Numbered from the stretch's first letter, positions 34,358 through 43,758 are shown. The stretch is 64,000 bases of DNA from Marinoscillum sp964351625 (GCA_964351625.1 CAYGOV010000004.1:1-64000); one strand, 5' to 3'. Translations and numbers: made by a program. The notes: generated from the sequence alone by a model not told the origin.

Positions 34358-36223
34358 GTGAAGAGAGGATTGGGTTTTTTACTTGTGTTCACTGCGCTCT
34401 CAGGAGTAGCGCAGATTACTGATGACTCCACTAAACAGGTGTATGGATCAAAGACTACATTGATAGTTTACGAAGATCAGTTAAAGAATAATCGTACTCG
34501 AGAAATTCACCCTGATACTACGCTGTATGAGCTGGAGAAATTCACCTTCAATGATGTTGCAGATAGAAAGTATCAAGACCTTGGCAACAATGGAACAGCT
34601 GTGTTTCCATTGTTTTACCCGATCCCCGATCAGATTGGTAGGACAAGTGGTTTCTCTGCTTACAATCCAATGCTCAAATCATCAGATCAATTCAAATATT
34701 ACGATTCCAAGTCGCCCCACATCAATTTAATGGTAGCCTTTGGAGGCGATGGGAGATCTGTTGTTGATATGGGATTTACCCGAAATGTCAATGAAAATTG
34801 GAATGTAGGATTCGATATTTTCAAGATCACTTCAGACAAACAGATAGGAAAAAGTGGCCAGCAAGATAGAAATGCTTTGGGCAACATTGTAGACCTCTAT
34901 ACATATTACAAGCATTCTGAAAAGCCCTATTCAGCGATGTTTCATGTAATGAAATCAGGTTTTAAAATAGAAGAAACCGGCGGGATATTTATCGAGGATT
35001 TGAACACCGCTACTAGGGCTGATTTATTTGAATATCAAGATTCAGATATTCAACTAAAGGATGCTAAAGCAACTGATGATCAGCTTAATGTTCATCTTTT
35101 TCATGAATATGCATGGACCACACCCTTACAGTTTTACCACCAACTAGATTGGAAGACACAGACTGTAGGATACCAAGATTTCACTAGTAGTTCAACTGGA
35201 AACGATTTTACTTACGATGGCTATTACAATCAGTTTTTGATTGATCAGGACAGCACATATGAGCTGTTTGAATGGCGTGAGTTTGTGAATGAAGTAGGTG
35301 TAAAAGGTGATTTGGCAAACCTATTTTATAGGATCTATCTCAAAAGGCGTGATATCGATTATGATCAGTTGTTCATAGATCCAACTTCCAAGTTTAGCGA
35401 AACATTTTTGGGAGGTTTTACTCGCTTCGACTGGCGAGAAAAGTTTGATGTGGTAGCAAACGCTGAGCTTTCTCAAAGTGGTGAGTACCGACTCCAAGGA
35501 AAGCTAAACTCTGAATTGCTTTTTGGGTCTTACACATCCTTGCGTTACAAGCCTTCTTTCTTAGTGGAGCGATATTTCACCAATCATCATGAGTGGGACC
35601 AATCCTTCAATTCAGCCTTTACAAATGAAATCAAAGGGGGAATAAAACTTGATTTTGGTTGGTTCTACATGCGACCGCAAGTTCGTCTTGTGAGTATGAA
35701 TCAGTTCTTTTATTACGATGAATCGAAAACAGCACGTCAAAGTGCCGATTTAGCAGTGATTTCCTCGTTGGGCGGTGATTTCAATTTTAGAATTTCGACC
35801 AATCGATCTTTAAAAGAGGCATTCCATATTGAAAATGAAATGCATGTCACAACCGTAAGTGGAGCAGGATCTGATAATATTGAGATTCCAGAGTTTTTTT
35901 ACAATGGTCGAATTTTCTGGAGAGGGGCTATCTTCAAGAAAACCATGGGTGTGGAAATAGGTGTGAATGTGCATGCCAAATCAGCCTATTATGCTATGGG
36001 TTATGCACCTGAACTTCAGCAGTATCACCTGCAAAATGAATTTCAAATTGATGCCTTTTACACGATGGACGCCTTTTTCAATATGCGCATAAACAACGTA
36101 AGGGCATTTGTGAAAATGACCAATTTGAACCAACAGAATAATAATGGTTATTTCGTGACGCCATATTACCCAGGTCAGGCTCAGGTTATGGATTTCGGGG
36201 TGCGTTGGTTATTCTTTGACTAA
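34358..36223 (+). CDS. Putative outer-membrane porin (Porin_10-like)
   Basis: A 621-residue protein with a Sec signal (MKRGLGFLLVFTALSGVAQ). It starts with GTG at 34358; no better ATG lies near. The body alternates beta strands with aromatic ends (QFYHQLDWKTQTVGY, LDFGWFYMRPQVRLVS) and ends FGVRWLFFD, typical of a barrel. It fits the Porin_10 family of Bacteroidota. TATTTTTG at 34346-34353 lies only five bp before the GTG, which would give a nearly leaderless mRNA if used. The stop shares a base with the miaE start. Confidence 0.85.
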   Translation: MKRGLGFLLVFTALSGVAQITDDSTKQVYGSKTTLIVYEDQLKNNRTREIHPDTTLYELEKFTFNDVADRKYQDLGNNGTAVFPLFYPIPDQIGRTSGFSAYNPMLKSSDQFKYYDSKSPHINLMVAFGGDGRSVVDMGFTRNVNENWNVGFDIFKITSDKQIGKSGQQDRNALGNIVDLYTYYKHSEKPYSAMFHVMKSGFKIEETGGIFIEDLNTATRADLFEYQDSDIQLKDAKATDDQLNVHLFHEYAWTTPLQFYHQLDWKTQTVGYQDFTSSSTGNDFTYDGYYNQFLIDQDSTYELFEWREFVNEVGVKGDLANLFYRIYLKRRDIDYDQLFIDPTSKFSETFLGGFTRFDWREKFDVVANAELSQSGEYRLQGKLNSELLFGSYTSLRYKPSFLVERYFTNHHEWDQSFNSAFTNEIKGGIKLDFGWFYMRPQVRLVSMNQFFYYDESKTARQSADLAVISSLGGDFNFRISTNRSLKEAFHIENEMHVTTVSGAGSDNIEIPEFFYNGRIFWRGAIFKKTMGVEIGVNVHAKSAYYAMGYAPELQQYHLQNEFQIDAFYTMDAFFNMRINNVRAFVKMTNLNQQNNNGYFVTPYYPGQAQVMDFGVRWLFFD

Positions 36224-36822
36224 TGAACGAGCGCAAAACTACTTTAGGTCTGAATTTACCAACTGATCCGCGTTGGGTAAATATTGCCGAGATGAACATT
36301 GAAGATATCTTGATAGATCATGCTTTTTGTGAACAAAAAGCAGCTTCATCCTGCATTTCATTAATCATACAGTTTCCAGAAAAGTCCGAAATGGTAGAGA
36401 TGCTCACACCAGTTGTTGCGGAGGAATGGGCACACTTCGAGCGAGTAATCGAACAACTCAAAAAGCGAGGCTTTTCTTTAGCTGAATGTAGAAAGGATGA
36501 ATATGTGAGTGCACTGAATGGTATTACAAAGAAGGGTGGAAGTCGTGATCATCAATTGGTAGAGCGACTATTAGTTAATGCGCTTATTGAAGCTAGAAGC
36601 TGTGAACGGTTTAAGTTACTTTGGAAAAATCTGGAAGATGAAGAACTTCAAAAATTCTACTACGAACTAATGATTTCAGAGGCTGGCCATTATCACAATT
36701 TCCTCGAATTAGCCAAGCTATATATGCCAGAAACTCATGTCAATAAACGATGGGGTGAAATACTTGTGGCTGAAGCTGAAATACTCCGGTCATTGGATGT
36801 GCGCGGTGATCGGATGCACTAG
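36223..36822 (+). CDS. miaE: tRNA-(ms2io6A)-hydroxylase
   Basis: A 199-residue diiron hydroxylase of the MiaE family that hydroxylates the isopentenyl group of A37 in tRNAs. The helical bundle and conserved blocks match: ILIDHAFCEQKAASSCISLI, EEWAHFERVIEQLKKRG, LLVNALIEARSCERFKLL, LMISEAGHYHNFLELA. The paired Glu and His residues in these blocks bind iron. The start overlaps the porin stop (TAATG), which is a curious pairing. It needs MiaA and MiaB, which are not in this window. Confidence 0.95.
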   Translation: MNERKTTLGLNLPTDPRWVNIAEMNIEDILIDHAFCEQKAASSCISLIIQFPEKSEMVEMLTPVVAEEWAHFERVIEQLKKRGFSLAECRKDEYVSALNGITKKGGSRDHQLVERLLVNALIEARSCERFKLLWKNLEDEELQKFYYELMISEAGHYHNFLELAKLYMPETHVNKRWGEILVAEAEILRSLDVRGDRMH

Positions 36823-37259
36823 TCAAACAACTGAATGTCAGGGTTTCGTGACACAATTTCCTGAATAAAATCTTCTTCGTTATCAGGAGAAAAAGGCATT
36901 TCGTCAAATCTGTTATACTTCAAAACAATTGGTGACATAGTCCATGATGGCTTTATGTTGCTCTGAATAGACCAAATACTTCTATTTCGATATAGCGCAG
37001 TTGCTTTGGATAGGTCGATTTTCCCAGAGACGAAACCAATACGGTATTTCAAGTCTTTTTCATCAAACTCATAAAAAGTTCTCATTCGTAAATCAACGAG
37101 TAATCCGTTCAGAACTAAAGCTATAGGAAGCATTATGTAAAGGATCTTTGGGTCTTTCGGGTCAATAAAAAGAGGAGCAAATAATGCCACATTACTGATT
37201 AAGAGTGCAAACGCATAGGTCAGCCTCATTTTAAAATCTGATTTTGTTTTGAACTTCAC
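36819..37259 (-). CDS. Membrane-anchored bacterial PH-domain protein (DUF1200-like)
   Basis: A 146-residue protein with two N-terminal hydrophobic segments (about 14-30 and 38-56) and a C-terminal PH-like domain (FDEKDLKYRIGFVSGKIDLS, then SPDNEEDFIQEIVSRNPDI). The latter ending is typical of DUF1200 (bPH_4). Function unknown. It converges on miaE with a 4-bp overlap. It lies 4 bp after the exported protein gene at 37264, so the two are probably one transcript. Confidence 0.82.
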   Translation of the reverse strand: MKFKTKSDFKMRLTYAFALLISNVALFAPLFIDPKDPKILYIMLPIALVLNGLLVDLRMRTFYEFDEKDLKYRIGFVSGKIDLSKATALYRNRSIWSIQSNIKPSWTMSPIVLKYNRFDEMPFSPDNEEDFIQEIVSRNPDIQLFD

Positions 37260-37263
37260 AATC

Positions 37264-38520
37264 TCAAGTCTTTTGCTTCTTCTTCTTAGCTGCCGGAAAC
37301 AAAATGTTATTTAAAATGAGTCGATAAGCAGGGGAGTTTGGATGTAAGTTGAGGTCAGTAGGCTGCTCACTTACAAAATGTTGATAATCTTCCGGATCAT
37401 GCCCACCATAGAATGTCCAGAATCCTTTGCCTAGCACACCATGGATATAGCGAGCTTCACCCACTGATTTATTTTCCCCTAGGATCACTACATCAGGCTT
37501 GATCAAAGAATTTCTGAACGAAGTAGTCTGTCCCATAAAACCTTGGATGACATGTTCATGATTTTGAGTTAGAATGGTTGGTATTGGGTCCCATTTGGCA
37601 GAAAATTGAAACAAAGTAAAGAAGTCATTTTCTTGTCTGAGCCCACGCTCTGCTGGTTGCATATCAATGTTTGAATATTCGTATTCGTAGGGATTACGCT
37701 CGATTGTAAAGTTTTGGAAAGCTATGGTTCTACTAAAATCCAATTTACTCTGCGCATTTGGATCTGCGCCATCACCGTCATACATAGATTCTACTATATC
37801 CAATCCTTCAGCAGCAAGTGCTATGTCATAAGTATCTGTTGCTGAGCACATAGCAAACATAAATCCTCCACCAGCCACAAATCCATAAATCTTCTTGACC
37901 ACAGCAAGCTTCATGTGTGAAACTTTTGAGTAGCCATGCTTCTCTGCAGTTTCTTCATATTCCTTTTGCTGTTGCTGATACCAAGGGAAGTGTTGATAGC
38001 TCCTGTAAAACTTACCATACTGGCCAGTAAAGTCTTCATGATGTAGATGAAGCCAATCGTACTTAGGAAGCTCATTATAAAGTATCTCATCATCGAAAAT
38101 TACTTCATAGGGTATTTCAGCGTAGGTAAGGACCAATGTCACAGCATCATCCCATGGCTGTTTGCTCTTGGGAGAGTACACAGCAATCTTCGGAAACTTC
38201 TCCAGTTTCATCACATCTGTATTGGAAGCGGGGCTAGCAATTTCCGTTAGTATACTATTTGCTTCCGCATCAGAAATAATCTGATAGGAAACATTTCTTA
38301 TAACACATTCATTTTCAATGGTTTGAAGATGCTTCACCATGAAACTCCCACCGCGATAATTCAACAGCCAGTCCGTTGGTACATCCTTAGTCAACATCCA
38401 GTAGGCAATTCCGTAAGCCTTTAGGTGGTTGGTCTGCGTAGCATCCATCGGGATGAGCAGATATGCACCTTTTACATGTATTGAAATTAGAAGAATTAAT
38501 ATTGTGAGGAATCTACCCAT
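37264..38520 (-). CDS. Exported Bacteroidota protein often named asparagine synthetase B, function unknown
   Basis: A 418-residue protein with a Sec signal (MGRFLTILILLISIHVKGAY). Proteins like this are often labelled asparagine synthetase B, but I see no N-terminal Cys2 amidotransferase domain and no PP-loop. The body looks like a class-1-amidotransferase or ThuA-like alpha/beta fold: KIAVYSPKSKQPWDDAVTL, WLHLHHEDFTGQYGKFYRSY, GGGFMFAMCSATDTYDIALA, and GKGFWTFYGGHDPEDYQ. The Lys-rich tail KKKKQKT is unusual. The cysteine in MCSATDT may be the nucleophile (inference). It leads a two-gene unit with the PH-like gene. Confidence 0.78.
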   Translation of the reverse strand: MGRFLTILILLISIHVKGAYLLIPMDATQTNHLKAYGIAYWMLTKDVPTDWLLNYRGGSFMVKHLQTIENECVIRNVSYQIISDAEANSILTEIASPASNTDVMKLEKFPKIAVYSPKSKQPWDDAVTLVLTYAEIPYEVIFDDEILYNELPKYDWLHLHHEDFTGQYGKFYRSYQHFPWYQQQQKEYEETAEKHGYSKVSHMKLAVVKKIYGFVAGGGFMFAMCSATDTYDIALAAEGLDIVESMYDGDGADPNAQSKLDFSRTIAFQNFTIERNPYEYEYSNIDMQPAERGLRQENDFFTLFQFSAKWDPIPTILTQNHEHVIQGFMGQTTSFRNSLIKPDVVILGENKSVGEARYIHGVLGKGFWTFYGGHDPEDYQHFVSEQPTDLNLHPNSPAYRLILNNILFPAAKKKKQKT

Positions 38521-38602
38521 GTTATTTGTTGAACTATTTTACTGTTACGAACAATCTTAAAAGCTTGTTCTACTTAACTTTCCACAGCGCTAAAGGTAAC
38601 TT

Positions 38603-39838
38603 ATGGATCTTATAGAAAATGTAAAGGAGGGAATAAATTCCGTCAAGGCCAATAAGCTTAGAACCTTCCTCACTGCGGCCATCATAGCAATAGGAATAAC
38701 AGCCTTAGTTGGGATACTAACGGCCATTGAAGGCATCCAGTCTTCAATCAATAGTAGCTTTTCTAACCTAGGTGCAAATACTTTCGATATGGAAAGTGTC
38801 AGGCGAAATCGTGGGTCGAGAGAAGGTAAGGAAGCGAAAATATTTCCACCACTTACCTATGAAGACCTTTTAACATTTAAGGACAAGTTCGATGCGGGTA
38901 TTGTAAGTGTAAATGCCTTTGTTTCGTTTTCTTCCGAGGTAAAGCGAGGGTCCAAAAAAACGAATCCTAATTCTCGAATACAAGGTGGAGATGAAAATTA
39001 TCTAGTCGTGGATGGTTATGATATTGAAAGAGGTCGAGCTTTTTCAATGAACGAAATCCAGAACGGTGGGATGGTGACCATTATAGGTGTTGAAATTCGT
39101 GATGCGCTCTTCAGCAAGGAGGAGGATCCTATCAATAAGACCATCAAGTTTCTCGGTTCTAGTTTTAAAGTTGTTGGATTACTTGGAACACAAGGCGGGT
39201 CAGGTGGTAATGGAAGTGTAGATCGTATGTGCCTAGTCCCAACCTTGACAGCTCGTCGTTTGGCTGCTGGCAGGCAATTAGATTATGAGGCTACTATTTC
39301 TGTGAGCGATCCGACTAAAATGGACGCAGCTACAGGTTTAGCTACAGGTTTAATGCGGGCAATCCGACGTGACCCAGTCAAGCAGGAAAACTCATTTCAA
39401 GTCACTGTAAATCAATCACTAGCAGAACGCCTAGGTGAGATCACGGGATATTTGAGGATAGGTGGATTTTCGATTGGTTTTATCACTTTGCTTGGTGCAT
39501 CTATTGGTCTTATGAATATCATGTTGGTATCGGTCACAGAGCGCACTAGAGAGATAGGAGTGAGGAAAGCGCTTGGTGCTACTCCTGCCAAGATTCGTCA
39601 GCAATTTCTTATTGAAGCAATTGTTATTTGTCAAATGGGAGGTTTTGGGGGAATCATTCTTGGGATAGGTATTGGAAACCTTACATCAATGCTAATAAGT
39701 AAAGGAGGCTTTATCATTCCTTGGCTTTGGATTTTATTTGGCGTTACAATTGGAATGATCGTAGGTTTACTTTCCGGATATTTGCCGGCAAGAAAAGCTG
39801 CCAGACTTGATCCAATAGACGCTTTGAGATTTGAATGA
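38603..39838 (+). CDS. MacB/FtsX-family ABC transporter permease
   Basis: A 411-residue permease with four membrane helices: one near the N-terminus (about 20-42), and three in the C-terminal half (about 280-400). MDLIENVKEGINSVKANKLR and GASIGLMNIMLVSVTERTRE with IGVRKALGATPAKIR are diagnostic of MacB-type permeases. The large periplasmic domain lies between. These proteins use mechanotransmission to expel substrates or to drive lipoprotein release. No ATPase or adaptor gene is adjacent, so the complex is split. The apt gene follows with no gap. Confidence 0.93.
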   Translation: MDLIENVKEGINSVKANKLRTFLTAAIIAIGITALVGILTAIEGIQSSINSSFSNLGANTFDMESVRRNRGSREGKEAKIFPPLTYEDLLTFKDKFDAGIVSVNAFVSFSSEVKRGSKKTNPNSRIQGGDENYLVVDGYDIERGRAFSMNEIQNGGMVTIIGVEIRDALFSKEEDPINKTIKFLGSSFKVVGLLGTQGGSGGNGSVDRMCLVPTLTARRLAAGRQLDYEATISVSDPTKMDAATGLATGLMRAIRRDPVKQENSFQVTVNQSLAERLGEITGYLRIGGFSIGFITLLGASIGLMNIMLVSVTERTREIGVRKALGATPAKIRQQFLIEAIVICQMGGFGGIILGIGIGNLTSMLISKGGFIIPWLWILFGVTIGMIVGLLSGYLPARKAARLDPIDALRFE

Positions 39839-39839
39839 T

Positions 39840-40364
39840 ATGACTCTAACGGAAAAACTAAATAAGACAATCAGGGATGTGAAAGACTTCCCAAAACCAG
39901 GAATTGTCTTTAAAGACATCACACCAATTCTAGCAGATCCAGATCTAAGTGCAGCGGTCAGTGCAGCATTTTATGATTATTGGAAATCTAAAGGTGTAGA
40001 TGCTGTAGTGGGTATCGAATCAAGAGGTTTTATCTATGGTTTGCAGCTTGCTCAGCAGCTTCATGTTCCTTTTATTCCTGTCCGAAAGGCTGGCAAACTT
40101 CCTTATCGAACTGTGAAATATGCTTATGATTTGGAGTATGGGAGTGCGGAGATAGAAATTCACGAGGATGCGATCGTCAAAGGGCAAAGAATCCTCATCC
40201 ATGATGATCTTCTCGCAACAGGAGGTACAGCCGCTGCAGCCAAGCAGCTTATTCAAAAAATAGGCGGAGAAGTTTGTGGCTATTCGTTCCTAGTAGAGTT
40301 GGGTTTCCTGAATGGGAGGGCGACTCTAGATGCTTTGGACGTTCAGTCTTTGGTGACTTTCTGA
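39840..40364 (+). CDS. apt: Adenine phosphoribosyltransferase
   Basis: Apt converts adenine and PRPP to AMP in purine salvage. With the ATG at 39840 it is 174 residues. An in-frame TTG at 39831 inside the previous gene is less likely. The family segments are DFPKPGIVFKDITPILADP, VVGIESRGFIYG, VPVRKAGKLP-type flexible loop (FIPVRKAGKLPYRTVKYAY), and the PRPP motif LIHDDLLATGGTAAA. It starts one base after the permease stop, so translation is probably coupled. Confidence 0.97.
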   Translation: MTLTEKLNKTIRDVKDFPKPGIVFKDITPILADPDLSAAVSAAFYDYWKSKGVDAVVGIESRGFIYGLQLAQQLHVPFIPVRKAGKLPYRTVKYAYDLEYGSAEIEIHEDAIVKGQRILIHDDLLATGGTAAAAKQLIQKIGGEVCGYSFLVELGFLNGRATLDALDVQSLVTF

Positions 40365-40718
40365 TTACTCAATAACAAGTACTTCCTTCACTCTATCGAG
40401 TGCATCAAACCGAATGCTGAGTCTCTTCATTTGATAAAGTGATTCACAGCTATCAGGGGCAAGATCATAGTAAAAGAATTTTTGATTACGATTATAAAGC
40501 TCATGCTCATCTGGCTGACCAAAAAGCGTTTTGATCTCGGCTTGGCCCTCTGCTAGTAGCTTTTCTTGTTGCTCCATAATCACGCTTTGCTGGTTGATTC
40601 GTGGATTTTCGCAATCATTTGCATCCCATGCTGATTGATCAAAGCCGTCAATGTTGGGTATGGAATAGCAGCCACTCAAGCAGAAGATGATGGAAAGAAG
40701 TACTAGTGCTCTAATCAT
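40365..40718 (-). CDS. Small lipoprotein, weakly BamE-like
   Basis: A 117-residue lipoprotein with signal MIRALVLLSIIFCLSGC (Cys17). The segment AEIKTLFGQPDEHELYNRNQ, then FFYYDLAPDSCE, resembles the SmpA/BamE/OmlA fold, where I would expect VxxxLGxPD-type sequence. It has further Cys residues near 36 and 93. It is placed after the desaturase-like gene with a 4-bp overlap. Role unknown. Confidence 0.7.
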   Translation of the reverse strand: MIRALVLLSIIFCLSGCYSIPNIDGFDQSAWDANDCENPRINQQSVIMEQQEKLLAEGQAEIKTLFGQPDEHELYNRNQKFFYYDLAPDSCESLYQMKRLSIRFDALDRVKEVLVIE

Positions 40719-41932
40719 TGATTTTCTGCTAAAGAGGTTTGTTGTGAAACTCGAAGTGCAATAAAGGCATAAACTAAAGAAGCTCCTGTAAGAATGGCAG
40801 AAACTAACCAGACGATGGGCGATTGGAACTCGTAAGTTATAAATCCACCAGCTAAAATAACCCTAGAGAATTCCGCCAGTGCATGTACTTTTCCTTCCAT
40901 CATTCTACCAAGCTGCGCCACAGACCATACGATGAGTCCAGATAACCCTAGCTGAATTTCAAGAGAAAACGTTTGGCCCAGAAAGAGAAAAATAGAAGTC
41001 AGTGTCAATATGATCACGAATTGAATCAATATATAGTAGCTCAAGATTCGTGCAGGATGTGGGTTGAATTTTGGGCGAACCACATTTTCTGAAATTGTTT
41101 TTTGAGAATCTGGGTCTGGTGTCCAGCCTGGTTTCTTAAATAAAATGCTGAGTTTATTGCTAAGTCCATTGGTAGAAAGCAATTGCTTTGCCATGACTTC
41201 ATAGTGCTCAAAATTGACCCAAACTGGATTCCAACTTTCCACTGTTTTGGTGATTCCGTAAACTGGTTTTTCCACCTCTTCTTCAAAAGTCCCAAACAGT
41301 CTGTCCCAAATGATCAATGAGCCAGCGTGGTTTTTGTCAATATACTGTGGATTGCGACCATGATGTACCCGATGATGAGAAGGCGTGTTGAAAATCCATT
41401 CGATAGGTTTTGGGAGTTTATTGATCGTTTCGGTATGAATCCAGAATTGATAGACCGTATTGAGTGCTGCAATTAAAAGAAAAGTAGTGGTTTCAAAACC
41501 CAGAATGGCCAATGGAATGTAAAACCAAAAAGTCCACAATACTTGAAAAGATCCCTGACGCAAGGCAACTGAAAAATTATAATCTTCACTCTGATGGTGT
41601 ACCACATGTCCACCCCAAAATAAATTGACCTCATGGCTCATGCGATGCGCCCAATAGTAGCAAAAGTCCACACCAAGAATCAAAAGGAGAATTGACCACC
41701 AGGTATTGGGGATTTCAAAAATGGCAAAGTTTAAAAAGACCCACTGATAAGCAGCCAATGTGATCACTTTGAAAAATCCACCTGTCAACTGCTGTGTGAT
41801 TCCGCAAGAGATGTTTGTAAGGGCGTCATTGAGTCGGTAGATTTCTTTTTTCGAGAAGAACTGTATGCCTAGCTCAATAGCAATCAAAAGAAAATAGATA
41901 GGTATGGAAAGTATGATGGGGTTGATATCCAT
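40715..41932 (-). CDS. Sterol desaturase/fatty acid hydroxylase family membrane protein
   Basis: A 405-residue membrane enzyme of the diiron hydroxylase family. His clusters are WAHRMSHE (HxxxH), HVVHHQSED (HxxHH), and THxxHHxxH-type SHHRVHHGRNPQYIDKNHAG. Several membrane segments surround them, with three more helices at the C-terminus (about 300-390), an extra domain not present in short relatives. It should hydroxylate or desaturate a lipid; which one cannot be read. It is followed by a small lipoprotein gene with 4-bp overlap. Confidence 0.93.
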   Translation of the reverse strand: MDINPIILSIPIYFLLIAIELGIQFFSKKEIYRLNDALTNISCGITQQLTGGFFKVITLAAYQWVFLNFAIFEIPNTWWSILLLILGVDFCYYWAHRMSHEVNLFWGGHVVHHQSEDYNFSVALRQGSFQVLWTFWFYIPLAILGFETTTFLLIAALNTVYQFWIHTETINKLPKPIEWIFNTPSHHRVHHGRNPQYIDKNHAGSLIIWDRLFGTFEEEVEKPVYGITKTVESWNPVWVNFEHYEVMAKQLLSTNGLSNKLSILFKKPGWTPDPDSQKTISENVVRPKFNPHPARILSYYILIQFVIILTLTSIFLFLGQTFSLEIQLGLSGLIVWSVAQLGRMMEGKVHALAEFSRVILAGGFITYEFQSPIVWLVSAILTGASLVYAFIALRVSQQTSLAENQ

Positions 41933-41979
41933 CTCCCAAATATAGTATGAAGAATGCGTCGAATACTCAACTTATAACT

Positions 41980-42621
41980 TCAATCTTCTTCACCGCTAGT
42001 ACCAGTGTCGGAGTTGTTTTTGATCTCGTTTATTTGATTCATGAGCTGATTAAGATAAGCTTCAAACCCTCTTTTATTTAGCCAGCGCGTTATCCAATGA
42101 GCAATTAGGGAGATAACAATCGTAGTGATGATAAGAATCACCCAATGAATTGGCGTATTCATGATCTCCGCTTCGCGATTTTGAGCTTGCATCCCTAAGA
42201 GGAAACCGCCAGTTGCAGAGATAGGGTATACAATAAGTCCAATAATCTCATCAAATCGAATGATACGCTTGATGCGCATATGGAAGGTTGTAAGTGTTCG
42301 CAATACTTCTCGAGTCATATCTATCTCTTCTGAGATCAATTGATATTCTTGCCACAGCATAACTGACCCAAAGAAATATGCCACTAGCATGATTGATAAT
42401 AGAATCTGTGATGCAAGCGGAAAAGCAAAAGGTATAAACCCAGCGATCAATACTGTCAATACAATTGTGATGATTAGTCGTTGCTTCACTTTATACCGAA
42501 GCTTCTCTATGATGCCTATTGAATTGGCATGAAGTGCTTTCGAGATTTCATTATTAGTTAGGCTTTCTTCTGGGGGTTGGGTTCCCTTCCATTCGCCCCA
42601 TAGTTCTCTCAGATCATCCAT
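41980..42621 (-). CDS. Four-helix membrane protein, partner of ECF sigma factor
   Basis: A 213-residue protein with a cytosolic N-terminus (MDDLRELWGEWKGTQPPEES) and four hydrophobic segments (about 47-66, 70-88, 128-145, 158-178). The cytosolic tail ends with Asp and Glu. It is placed one base after the sigma gene (TAATG). This kind of gene behind a sigma gene is usual in Bacteroidota, and it may act as an anti-sigma factor. No ZAS (zinc) motif is visible, so the activity is inferred from position. Confidence 0.75.
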   Translation of the reverse strand: MDDLRELWGEWKGTQPPEESLTNNEISKALHANSIGIIEKLRYKVKQRLIITIVLTVLIAGFIPFAFPLASQILLSIMLVAYFFGSVMLWQEYQLISEEIDMTREVLRTLTTFHMRIKRIIRFDEIIGLIVYPISATGGFLLGMQAQNREAEIMNTPIHWVILIITTIVISLIAHWITRWLNKRGFEAYLNQLMNQINEIKNNSDTGTSGEED

Positions 42622-43115
42622 TAGCGTATCGAGGGGGTTAGCATTCCTTTCAGTAATTCTTTTATTCGGTGGATTTTTACGCCGACATTATTAGGACTGA
42701 GTCCAATGATGTCTGCTATTTCCTGATTGCCATATTCTTCTAAATGAAGCGTAATGATCGTTTTGTCTAGATTAGGTAATTGCTTGATAGCTCTTAGAAG
42801 CAACTCTGACCTTTCCGATCGTTCATTGGTCTCGGCTGGGATATTCACAGTTCCAACCTGGAGTGGTTCACTTTGGAGACGTTTCTTTTTATTGTGTGTA
42901 AAAACAGTATTGAGTGCTACACGGTAAAGCCAAGTGCTAAAAGCAGATTTCCCACGAAAGTTTTTGATTGAGCGCCAAGCTTGAAGCTGAATCTCCTGCC
43001 GCATGTCGCATTGATCTTCAGGATCATCCACATAGAGATACACGATCTTATAGATGATCCCAGCGTGTTCCTTAATTGCTTTTATAAATTCCTTTTCTGT
43101 CAAGGGGATTATCAA
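42621..43115 (-). CDS. RNA polymerase ECF sigma factor
   Basis: A 164-residue sigma-70 family protein, ECF type. Region 2 is EHAGIIYKIVYLYVDDPEDQ with DMRQEIQLQAWRSIKNFRGK and TWLYRVALNTVFTH. Region 4 is LPNLDKTIITLHLEEYGNQE and IADIIGLSPNNVGVKIHRIK. The start is TTG at 43115 because no in-frame ATG precedes region 2. It is coupled to a membrane protein gene downstream, a sigma and regulator pair. Confidence 0.95.
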   Translation of the reverse strand: MIIPLTEKEFIKAIKEHAGIIYKIVYLYVDDPEDQCDMRQEIQLQAWRSIKNFRGKSAFSTWLYRVALNTVFTHNKKKRLQSEPLQVGTVNIPAETNERSERSELLLRAIKQLPNLDKTIITLHLEEYGNQEIADIIGLSPNNVGVKIHRIKELLKGMLTPSIR

Positions 43116-43125
43116 TAGGGTAGTC

Positions 43126-43133
43126 TACTTTTG
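43126..43133 (+). promoter_or_regulatory. -7 box TACTTTTG upstream of the 143-residue membrane protein
   Basis: TACTTTTG fits TAnnTTTG, 52 bp before the start codon, in the gap between the divergent sigma gene and the plus-strand gene. No clear -33 element. Confidence 0.45.
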
Positions 43134-43184
43134 CCGAGTTAGTCGTTTTCACAAGTTCGTTTATTACATTCAAAGAAAAAATCT

Positions 43185-43616
43185 ATGCTCAGAGTTGTCA
43201 GTTTTTTGAAGTTCCTTTCAATTCTGCTCTTTCTTATTATACTACTTTTGGTCTACGCATACCTTCCAGTAATGGTAGATATACAGCCAGATGAAAATGC
43301 CATTCAACTACAGCGTGAAGACTTCTTTTATTTCTCTGTGGGTATTTTCGTTGTTTTCAATATTACTTTTTTGGGGTTTCAGAAATTGGTAGAGCCACTC
43401 ATCGAGAACATAGACTTAAAAGCGTGGCTCAGAGGCATAGGCTTTGTAGTCAATATTTATCTCACATTGATCATTGGATTTATAGGTGTGATCAACAACA
43501 GTGCGCACTTAGATGCTGCAGGATTTAACTATCTCAACTATCTCGGACCTTTCCTTATTTTTTCTTGGTTTATTGGTCTTATTTATCTTTTCATCAATAG
43601 AGGTAAAACTGCTTGA
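43185..43616 (+). CDS. Small integral membrane protein of unknown function
   Basis: A 143-residue protein with four hydrophobic segments at about 7-27, 46-64, 83-104 and 118-137. No family is recognised. It stands alone between divergent sigma genes and parE (142 bp to parE, an AT-rich gap without a gene). Confidence 0.75.
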   Translation: MLRVVSFLKFLSILLFLIILLLVYAYLPVMVDIQPDENAIQLQREDFFYFSVGIFVVFNITFLGFQKLVEPLIENIDLKAWLRGIGFVVNIYLTLIIGFIGVINNSAHLDAAGFNYLNYLGPFLIFSWFIGLIYLFINRGKTA

Positions 43617-43758
43617 TTAGCAATATTTTAAAGGGTTTTATTTAATTAAAAGCCTAAAGTAGCGCACTATTTTTAGCCATTTTATAGTTTGATTTTTTGT
43701 ATAAATTCCGTGTCGGAATTCATTAAATCTAAATGTCAATTCTGTTCAAGCATTAATT

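Noticed and set aside
37264..38520. Asparagine synthetase B
   Set aside because: The protein is exported and shows neither of the two catalytic domains of AsnB.
38549..38570. Short inverted repeat GAACAA...TTGTTC as an operator
   Set aside because: The arms are six bases and occur easily by chance in AT-rich DNA; no regulator is nearby.
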